Positions 1 through 5,437 of a DNA stretch of 6,035 bases are shown piece by piece. The DNA comes from Lysobacterales bacterium (GTDB lineage Bacteria; Pseudomonadota; Gammaproteobacteria; Xanthomonadales; Xanthomonadaceae). Below the pieces are notes generated by a model. That model did no database searches and was not told where the DNA came from. It saw only the letters and a program-made list of their open reading frames with translations. How positions within the stretch are numbered: the first letter of the stretch is position 1; each line of letters begins with the position of its first letter. Position numbers and translations under genes: made by a program. The stretch covers positions 1 through 6,035 of the forward strand of contig JAATFS010000368.1 of the NCBI GenBank assembly GCA_015655035.1, given 5' to 3'.

Positions 1-185
1 GTGTGCTCGAACTGCTGGAGGAGATCAACGCCCAGGGCAGCACCATCGTCATGGTCACCCACGACCCGGAACTGGCCGCCCGCGCCCAGCGCAACGTGCA
101 CATCGTCGACGGCCAGGCCACCGACCTGGTGCGCGAGGCCGCATTGATGGCCTCGCCCGCGCCCGGCGTGTCGGCGCAGGCCTGA
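1..185 (+). CDS. ABC transporter ATP-binding protein, MacB/LolD type (3' end only)
   Basis: This is the C-terminal end of an ATPase that would energise the permeases encoded downstream; the first complete codon is at base 3 and the TGA stop at 183-185. What is visible is the H-loop, in the context IVMVTHDPELAARA with the switch histidine at bases 60-62, followed by the strand-turn-strand HIVDGQ typical of MacB and LolD ATPases just before their C-terminus. The Walker A, Walker B, signature and D-loop lie upstream of the window. The last 20 or so residues are an Ala/Pro-rich tail with no recognised motif. The protein ends without a fused membrane domain, so this is a stand-alone ATPase rather than a full MacB half-transporter. 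It sits 31 bp upstream of the first permease, which supports one operon. The class call is firm; the exact subfamily cannot be decided from this fragment. Confidence 0.93.
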   Translation, partial: VLELLEEINAQGSTIVMVTHDPELAARAQRNVHIVDGQATDLVREAALMASPAPGVSAQA

Positions 186-216
186 CGGTCGGGCTTTCAA
201 CCACCGAGCGCCGAAC

Positions 217-1533
217 ATGTTGACCTACTACTGCAACCTGGCCCTGCGCAGCTTCAGGCGCAATACCGTGCTCAGCGCACTGATGGTGCTGGCGGTGGCG
301 CTGGGGATTGGCACCTCGATGACCATGTTGACGGTGCTGCACAACCTGTCCGGCGATCCGCTGCCCCAGCGCAGCGGGGTATTGTTCCATCCGCAGGTGG
401 ACCCGCGCCCGGCCGAACTGCCCAGCGCAGACCCCGAGCCGCCGGACAACCTGGGCTGGCAGGATGCGGTCAATCTGTACGCCCTGCCCGGTGGGGCCAA
501 GCGCACGCTGACCAGCTCGAACTGGTTGCCGACCCGGCTCGATGCGGCCCACAGCCCGATGCGCATGGTCACCACGCGCGCGGCCACGGCAGACATCTTC
601 GCGATGTTCGGCATGCGCTTCCTCCATGGCGGCCCGTGGAGCGCACAGGACGACGACCAGCGCGCGCAGGTGGTGGTGCTGACCAGGACCCTCAACGACC
701 AGTTGTTCGGCGGCGCGGACAGTACCGGCCGCAGGCTGGTGATCGCGACCAAACCCTTCCGCGTCGCTGGCGTGATCGAGGACTGGAACCCGCAACCGCA
801 CTTCTACGACCTGGACGGCAAGTCCGGCGCCTATGGCGAAGCCGAGCAGATGTACCTGCCGTTCTTCACCTGGCTGGACCTGCCGCAGGACTATGGCTAC
901 GGGCCGATGCAGTGCTGGGGCCGCGATGGCGACACCGGCACCCACAATCCGAAGGCGCCGCAGTGCACCTGGGCCCAGTTCTGGGTTCAGCTGGATTCGC
1001 CCGCACAGGTCACGGCCTACCGGCAGGCGCTGCAGAACTACAGCGCGCAGCAGCGCCAACTGGGCCGTTTCGAACGCGCGCCCAATGCGCGCCTGCGCGG
1101 ACTGGTCGACTGGCTGGACTACAAGCGGGTGGTGCCCGCAACGGTGCGCATGCAGACCTGGATCGCCTTCGGGGTGCTGCTGGTCTGCCTGGTCAACGCG
1201 GTCGGCCTGCTGGTGGCCAAGTTCCTGCGCAAGGCCGGCGAGATCGGCGTGCGCCGTGCCTTGGGGGCCAGCCGTCGCTCGGTTTTCCTGCAGTGCCTGA
1301 CCGAAGCCGGGCTGATCGGGCTGCTTGGCGGGCTGGTCGGCGTGCCGCTGGCGTGGCTGGGGCTGTGGCTGGTGCGGCAACAGCCGATGGCCTATGCCGG
1401 CAACGTGCACCTGGACCCGCTGATGTTGGGCATCGCTTTGGCGATCGCGGTGCTTTCCGCACTGGCCGCCGGCGTGTGGCCCGCCTGGCGCGCCTCGGGC
1501 ATCGCCCCCGCCCTGCAGGTGAAGTCGCTATGA
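217..1533 (+). CDS. MacB/FtsX-family ABC transporter permease, class A (A1)
   Basis: This 438-aa inner-membrane permease has MacB-type topology: TM1 at about residues 18-42, a periplasmic domain at about 43-312, then TM2 (315-334), TM3 (363-386) and TM4 (402-421). The cytoplasmic stretch E342-R354 (EIGVRRALGASRR) after TM2 is the FtsX-family coupling segment that contacts the ATPase. The periplasmic part fits MacB_PCD, with LNDQLFGGADSTGR followed by FRVAGV. It also carries WSAQDDD (141-147), a cysteine pair C233/C250 and WLDYKRVVP (299-307) next to TM2. The ATG at 217 is chosen because the N-terminus aligns with A2 and A3; a weak GAG (206-208) lies 8 nt upstream. The stop overlaps the B1 start in ATGA, implying translational coupling. 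It probably pairs with B1. MacB relatives export peptides, antibiotics, toxins or lipoproteins; the substrate here is unknown. Confidence 0.95.
   Translation: MLTYYCNLALRSFRRNTVLSALMVLAVALGIGTSMTMLTVLHNLSGDPLPQRSGVLFHPQVDPRPAELPSADPEPPDNLGWQDAVNLYALPGGAKRTLTSSNWLPTRLDAAHSPMRMVTTRAATADIFAMFGMRFLHGGPWSAQDDDQRAQVVVLTRTLNDQLFGGADSTGRRLVIATKPFRVAGVIEDWNPQPHFYDLDGKSGAYGEAEQMYLPFFTWLDLPQDYGYGPMQCWGRDGDTGTHNPKAPQCTWAQFWVQLDSPAQVTAYRQALQNYSAQQRQLGRFERAPNARLRGLVDWLDYKRVVPATVRMQTWIAFGVLLVCLVNAVGLLVAKFLRKAGEIGVRRALGASRRSVFLQCLTEAGLIGLLGGLVGVPLAWLGLWLVRQQPMAYAGNVHLDPLMLGIALAIAVLSALAAGVWPAWRASGIAPALQVKSL
1517..1522 (+). promoter_or_regulatory. Ribosome binding site for B1, inside the end of A1
   Basis: AGGTGA lies 7 nt upstream of the ATG at 1530, within the last codons of A1. 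Together with the ATGA overlap it fixes the start of B1, although the reading frame stays open for almost 900 bp further upstream. It is one of the two clearest Shine-Dalgarno sequences in the window. Confidence 0.65.
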
Positions 1534-2783
1534 ATCCCTTCTCCTCCATCCGCCCCATCGTCTCGGCGCTGCGTGGTCACCGCGCCGCGGTGATCCTGCT
1601 GGCACTGGAAATCGCGCTGACCCTGGCGGTGCTGTGCAACCTGGTGTTCATTGTCGCCGGCACCTTCCAGCGCGCCCGCACGCCCACCGGCGCCGACGAA
1701 GACAACATCGGCCTGATCCAGAGCATTGGCGTGATCGGCAGTGACAACGCCGGTACCGCCGGCAGCAACCTGGCGACGCTGCAGGCCGTACCCGGTGTGG
1801 AAGCCGCGGCCTTCGGCGCACCGCCGCTGTGGGGCGTGGACCGCGCACCACTGTTCTCCGCACCGGATGCATCCCAACCGCTGGCGCAGGCCTACCAGTT
1901 CGCCGGCAGCCAGGGACTGAACCGCACCCTCGGCATCCGTGTCATCGAAGGCCGCGATATCCGCGACGACGAGATTCCCGGCATCAGTGCACTGGCCGGC
2001 GACAGTGACGCCGCGCAGGCGCGCGCAACACAGGCACAGATGCCGACGCTGCTAACCACGTCGTTGGCCGGGCGCCTGTTTCCCGGCAAGTCCGCGCTGG
2101 GCCAATTGCTGTACACCAGCGTCTGGGGTCGTCCGGTCACGCTGCGCGTGGTCGGCATCATCGCGCCGTTGCGCGGCGTCATCACCGGACACCCGGACGA
2201 TGCCGATGCAGTCCTGACCGAATTCAAGGTTGCCCACGAAGGAATGGGCGGTGGCTACATCTTCCGCAGCAAGCCGGGCCAGTTGCAGCAGGTGCTGCCT
2301 ATGGCCGCCAAAGCAATGCAGCAGGCCAACCCGGGACATGTGCAGCAGCAAGTCAAGACCATGGCCGAGCTGCGTGCAGCCGCTTTCAAGGGTGAACGCG
2401 CGACGGCACGCATGCTGGTGGCGATCATGGCGGTGCTGCTGGTGGTCACCGCGCTGGGTGTCGGCGGGCTGGCCAGTTTCTGGGTCGCCCAGCGCACCAA
2501 GCAGATCGGCATCCGCCGTGCGCTGGGGGCGACCCGTGGCGACATCCTGCGCTACTTCCAGCTGGAGAACTTCCTGATCGTCGGCGGCGGCGTGGTGCTG
2601 GGCGCGTTGCTGGCCTTCGCGCTGAACCAGTGGCTGATGCATCGCTTCGAACTGGACCGGCTGTCCTCACCAACGGTCATCACCGGGGTCGTCGCGCTGT
2701 GGCTGCTGGGCCAGCTCGCCGTCCTCGGCCCGGCCTTGCGTGCGGCCGCCATCGCCCCCGTCGTCGCCACTCGAAACGCCTAA
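1530..2783 (+). CDS. MacB/FtsX-family ABC transporter permease, class B (B1)
   Basis: This 417-aa permease has TM1 at about residues 19-43, a periplasmic domain at about 44-294, and TM2 (295-317), TM3 (346-368) and TM4 (384-405). The cytoplasmic coupling segment reads TKQIGIRRALGATR (to R336). The periplasmic part contains the MacB_PCD-like stretch SLAGRLFPGKSALGQ followed by LRVVGIIAPLRG. It has a Gly/Ala/Ser-rich segment around IGSDNAGTAGSN where its paralogue B2 has a CxxC motif, and it lacks the cysteine pair of class A. The start at 1530 is preferred over any upstream start because it overlaps the A1 stop, has a good ribosome binding site and gives the N-terminus shared with B2 (R-P-I-x-S-A-L). 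The C-terminus APVVATRNA matches B2. It most likely forms a heterodimer with A1 on the shared ATPase; pairing with another class A protein is possible. Confidence 0.94.
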   Translation: MNPFSSIRPIVSALRGHRAAVILLALEIALTLAVLCNLVFIVAGTFQRARTPTGADEDNIGLIQSIGVIGSDNAGTAGSNLATLQAVPGVEAAAFGAPPLWGVDRAPLFSAPDASQPLAQAYQFAGSQGLNRTLGIRVIEGRDIRDDEIPGISALAGDSDAAQARATQAQMPTLLTTSLAGRLFPGKSALGQLLYTSVWGRPVTLRVVGIIAPLRGVITGHPDDADAVLTEFKVAHEGMGGGYIFRSKPGQLQQVLPMAAKAMQQANPGHVQQQVKTMAELRAAAFKGERATARMLVAIMAVLLVVTALGVGGLASFWVAQRTKQIGIRRALGATRGDILRYFQLENFLIVGGGVVLGALLAFALNQWLMHRFELDRLSSPTVITGVVALWLLGQLAVLGPALRAAAIAPVVATRNA

Positions 2784-2796
2784 GCCGCCGCCGACC

Positions 2797-4119
2797 ATGT
2801 TCGCCTACCACGCCAAGCTCGCCCTGCACAGCCTGCGCCGCAATCCGGTGCTGACCGGGCTGATGGTGCTGTCCATCGCGGTCGGCATCGGTGCATCGAT
2901 GACCACGCTGACGGTGATGCATCTCCTATCGGGCGATCCGTTGCCGGGACGTAGCCACCAGATCTTCTATCCACAGGTGGATGCCCTGTCCACTGAGCGG
3001 GCGCGGAAAAATCCGCCGGACATGCTCGATTACACCTCGGCGATGGACCTGTGGCGCGCAAAACGCGCCGACAGGCAGACGCTGGTGAACGACAGCGAGG
3101 TCAAGCTGCAGGCGCCGGAAACCGGGCAGCCGCCGCTGATGACCACGATGCTGTCCACCCACGCGGATTTCTTCCCGATGTTCCAGGTGCCGTTCGCCTA
3201 CGGTAACGGTTGGAGCGCAGAAGACGACGACCGGCATGCACGGGTCGCGGTGATCTCGTCCGACCTCAACCAGAAAGTGTTCGGTGGCAAGAACAGTATC
3301 GGCCGCACCCTGCGCGTCCGCGACGCCGACCTGCGCATCGTTGGTGTGCTCAAGCCGTGGCGACTCTCCCCGCAGTTCTACACGGTGGCCGGCGGCAACT
3401 ACTCGCAGGGCGATACCGCCTACTTCTATCGCAAGTCCGAGGATGTGATGGTGCCGTTCCTGAGCGGGCTGGAAATCAACGATGGCCATTTCTTCCAGTT
3501 CACTTGCAACGCGCCGCCGGCCGTGGCCGGCCACTTGCAGAATAGCGACTGCGTCTGGCTGCAGCTGTGGGTGCAACTGGACAGTGCCGCCAAGGTGGCC
3601 GACTACCGCCGCTTCGTGGCCGACTACGTCACGCAGCAGAAGGCGCTGGGACGCATCCGCTTTCCGCAGAACGCACGCCTGCTGTCGCTGATGGAATGGC
3701 TGGACTACAACCACGTGGTGCCGCGCGACGCGCGCTTGCAAAGCTGGCTGGCGCTAGCGTTCCTGGCGATCTGCCTGTTCAACACCGTTGGCCTTCTGCT
3801 GGCCAAGTTCCTTCGCCGCGGCGGCGAGATCGGTGTGCGCCGCGCGCTGGGCGCGTCCCGTCGCGCGATCTTCGCCCAGTGCCTGACCGAAGCCGGGCTG
3901 ATCGGGCTGTGCGGTGGTGCACTGGGCCTACTGCTGACCCTGCTCGGGCTGGGGGCAATCCGCGGCCAGCCGGTCGAGTACGCCGACCTGATGCGGCTGG
4001 ACTGGCCGATGTTCGCGGCCACGTTCGCGCTGGCGATCGCCGCCAGCCTGATCGCCGGCCTGATCCCCGCCTCTCGTGCCAGCCGCATCGCCCCAGCCAT
4101 CCAGCTGAAGGCTCAATGA
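2797..4119 (+). CDS. MacB/FtsX-family ABC transporter permease, class A (A2)
   Basis: This 440-aa paralogue of A1 has TM1 at about residues 18-42, a periplasmic domain at about 43-316, TM2 (317-336), the coupling segment E344-R356 (EIGVRRALGASRR), TM3 (365-388) and TM4 (404-423). Shared class A marks are WSAEDDD (139-145), a periplasmic cysteine pair (C237/C252, 14 residues apart against 16 in A1) and WLDYNHVVP (301-309). The MacB_PCD-like stretch is VFGGKNSIGRTLRV followed by LRIVGV. An upstream ATG at 2740 would add a 19-residue Pro-rich extension lying over the end of B1; I reject it because A1 and A3 start at the equivalent of 2797. No clear Shine-Dalgarno is seen in the 13-bp gap after B1, so translation may depend on termination-reinitiation. 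Of the class A copies it is the most divergent at the N-terminus. Substrate unknown. Confidence 0.94.
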   Translation: MFAYHAKLALHSLRRNPVLTGLMVLSIAVGIGASMTTLTVMHLLSGDPLPGRSHQIFYPQVDALSTERARKNPPDMLDYTSAMDLWRAKRADRQTLVNDSEVKLQAPETGQPPLMTTMLSTHADFFPMFQVPFAYGNGWSAEDDDRHARVAVISSDLNQKVFGGKNSIGRTLRVRDADLRIVGVLKPWRLSPQFYTVAGGNYSQGDTAYFYRKSEDVMVPFLSGLEINDGHFFQFTCNAPPAVAGHLQNSDCVWLQLWVQLDSAAKVADYRRFVADYVTQQKALGRIRFPQNARLLSLMEWLDYNHVVPRDARLQSWLALAFLAICLFNTVGLLLAKFLRRGGEIGVRRALGASRRAIFAQCLTEAGLIGLCGGALGLLLTLLGLGAIRGQPVEYADLMRLDWPMFAATFALAIAASLIAGLIPASRASRIAPAIQLKAQ

Positions 4120-4130
4120 TCGAATGTTGA
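4116..4130 (+). other. Orphan ATGA start with a four-codon reading frame after A2
   Basis: The A2 stop is embedded in ATGA, exactly where A1 overlaps the start of B1. Here the ATG at 4116 opens only ATG-ATC-GAA-TGT-TGA (MIEC). A GAAGG (4107-4111) lies 4 nt upstream, so ribosomes could initiate. I read it as a leftover of the original B2 start, separated from the gene by the following insertion. It might still pass ribosomes toward B2 or act as a minimal leader, or it may be chance. The position match with A1/B1 is seen directly; the origin is inferred. Confidence 0.35.
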
Positions 4131-4151
4131 AATTCGCGCCAACCTCAATGC

Positions 4152-4179
4152 CGTCATCCCCGCGAAAGCGGGAGTGACG
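4152..4179 (+). repeat. Imperfect palindrome (REP-like intergenic repeat)
   Basis: Two 12-nt arms (4152-4163 and 4168-4179) flank a GAAA loop. Ten pairs are Watson-Crick, one is a T-G wobble and one a C-A mismatch, so the transcript would form a GNRA-capped hairpin. The core CCCGC-GAAA-GCGGG with outer GTCA/TGAC resembles short palindromic repeats scattered between genes in many proteobacteria. Read on the minus strand it encodes the peptide VTPAFAGMT, often seen in spurious proteins predicted over such repeats. There is no T-tract after the hairpin, so it is not a standard intrinsic terminator. It could stabilise or process the operon mRNA and change the ratio of upstream to downstream genes. 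Copy number elsewhere in the genome cannot be seen here. Confidence 0.75.
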
Positions 4180-4205
4180 AGCAGACGCAGACCTGAGTAC
4201 CGTCC

Positions 4206-5423
4206 ATGCATACCCGCCCCATTCTCTCCGCCCTCGGCCGCCACCGCATCGCCACCGCGCTTATCGTGCTGGAGATCGCCCTCGCCTGCGCGGTGCTGTG
4301 TAACGCCTTCTTCCTGGTTTCCACCCGCCTTGGCCTGACCCGGATCGACAGTGGCGTGGAAGTGCAGGCACTGGGTGGGATCGCGCTGAATGGCTGCGAT
4401 GGTTGCACCCACGCCGATCTCAATGCCCGGGTACTCGGCGCGCTGCGCGCGATTCCCGGCGTACACGCGGCCGGCACCGTCAACGCCCTCCCATTCGAGC
4501 CACCTACCGCCTATGCTGGTATCACCCTCGACCGCGAAGGGCAGCACTTCGCGGGCGTGCTGCATTTTTATCTGTTTGATCCAGCGGCGATTGAAGCGCT
4601 CGATCTTCGGCCCGCGCAAGGCAACGATTTTACGGCCGGCGATTACCAACCCATCGCCACCTTCGTGCCGAGCGACGCCCGAGTGTGGATCACCCGCTCG
4701 CTGGCGGCGCACCTGTGGCCAGGCGAGAACCCGCTGGGCAAGGAGTTCTGGGGCGGCGATAGTCATTTCCGCGTGGCCGGTGTGCTGGAGCATTTCGCCG
4801 TTCCCGCTCCGGGCCGCAGCGAGGAAGGGGTGGCCGGCGCGCAATGGTCGGTGATCGTGCCGGTGCGCAGCGACGCGCAATCGGGCAACTACGTGCTGCG
4901 CGCCGATCCACTGGATCTGCCGCGGGCCATGCAGGCTGCGCGCGAGGCCGTGGCCCGCGCCGTCCCCGAAGCGGTGCTCGATCGGCAGCAGAGCCGCGCG
5001 TTGTCCGAATTGCGCGAACGCTACTTCCAGAGCGACCGCACGATGGCCTGGCTGCTGGTGGCGGTCATCGCATCCATGCTGCTGGTCACCGCACTGGGCA
5101 TCGTCGGCCTGGCCAGCTTCTGGGTGGCCCAGCGCACCAAGCAGATCGGCATCCGTCGCGCGCTGGGCGCCACGCGCAGCGACATCCTGCGCTACTTCCA
5201 GACCGAGAACTTCCTGCTGGCCAGCGCCGGCATCGCGCTAGGCATGCTGCTGGCCTACGCCGGCAACGGATTGCTGATGAAGTATTTCGAACTGGCGCGG
5301 TTGCCGCTGACCTACCTGCCCGCTGGCGCAGTGTTGCTATGGCTGCTAGGCCAGCTCGCCGTGCTCGGTCCCGCCCTGCGCGCGGCCAGCATTCCGCCTG
5401 TCGTCGCCACCCGTAGCGCTTGA
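4206..5423 (+). CDS. MacB/FtsX-family ABC transporter permease, class B (B2)
   Basis: This 405-aa paralogue of B1 has TM1 at about residues 16-38, a periplasmic domain at about 39-279, TM2 (281-304), the coupling segment TKQIGIRRALGATR (to R324), TM3 at about 334-356 and TM4 at about 370-393. The MacB_PCD-like part reads SLAAHLWPGENPLGKEF followed by FRVAGVLEHF. A CxxC motif (C64-D-G-C67) lies early in the periplasmic domain and is absent from B1. The start at 4206 is constrained by an in-frame TGA at 4194-4196 with no start codon between; only a weak GAG (4195-4197) lies upstream. The N-terminus is about four residues shorter than in B1. Unlike B1 it does not overlap the preceding class A gene but is separated from it by 86 bp holding a palindrome. 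It ends PPVVATRSA, like B1. The likely partner is A2 or A3. Confidence 0.94.
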   Translation: MHTRPILSALGRHRIATALIVLEIALACAVLCNAFFLVSTRLGLTRIDSGVEVQALGGIALNGCDGCTHADLNARVLGALRAIPGVHAAGTVNALPFEPPTAYAGITLDREGQHFAGVLHFYLFDPAAIEALDLRPAQGNDFTAGDYQPIATFVPSDARVWITRSLAAHLWPGENPLGKEFWGGDSHFRVAGVLEHFAVPAPGRSEEGVAGAQWSVIVPVRSDAQSGNYVLRADPLDLPRAMQAAREAVARAVPEAVLDRQQSRALSELRERYFQSDRTMAWLLVAVIASMLLVTALGIVGLASFWVAQRTKQIGIRRALGATRSDILRYFQTENFLLASAGIALGMLLAYAGNGLLMKYFELARLPLTYLPAGAVLLWLLGQLAVLGPALRAASIPPVVATRSA

Positions 5424-5426
5424 ATC

Positions 5427-5431
5427 TGGAG
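5427..5431 (+). promoter_or_regulatory. Ribosome binding site for A3
   Basis: TGGAG lies 6 nt upstream of the ATG at 5438 in the 14-bp gap after the B2 stop. It supports that start, which also gives the class A N-terminus MFAYYFNLALRS. Confidence 0.55.
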
Positions 5432-5437
5432 CCGAGC

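Noticed and set aside
186..216. Possible promoter between the ATPase and A1
   Set aside because: The gap is only 31 bp and I see no convincing -35/-10 pair; co-transcription is the simpler reading.
55..1410. Long open reading frame on the minus strand (451 codons) opposite the ATPase end and A1
   Set aside because: It mirrors the GC-rich codon pattern of the real genes on the + strand, its product is Gln/His/Arg-rich without a recognisable domain, and the + strand frame has clear family motifs.
636..1529. Upstream extension of the B1 reading frame, giving a 715-aa protein
   Set aside because: The extension overlaps A1 out of frame and is Arg/Ala/Gly-rich without domains. The ATG at 1530 has a ribosome binding site, the ATGA overlap and the N-terminus shared with B2.
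2740..2796. Earlier start for A2 adding 19 residues
   Set aside because: The Pro-rich extension lies over the conserved end of B1, and A1 and A3 begin at the position equivalent to 2797.
4152..4185. Palindrome as a rho-independent terminator of the A1-B1-A2 transcript
   Set aside because: No T-rich tract follows the stem, and the next gene continues the same array in the same direction 26 bp later.
4113..4880. Minus-strand reading frame of 255 codons over B2 and the A2-B2 gap
   Set aside because: It is a shadow of B2. Its VTPAFAGMT stretch comes from the palindromic repeat, a known source of spurious protein predictions.
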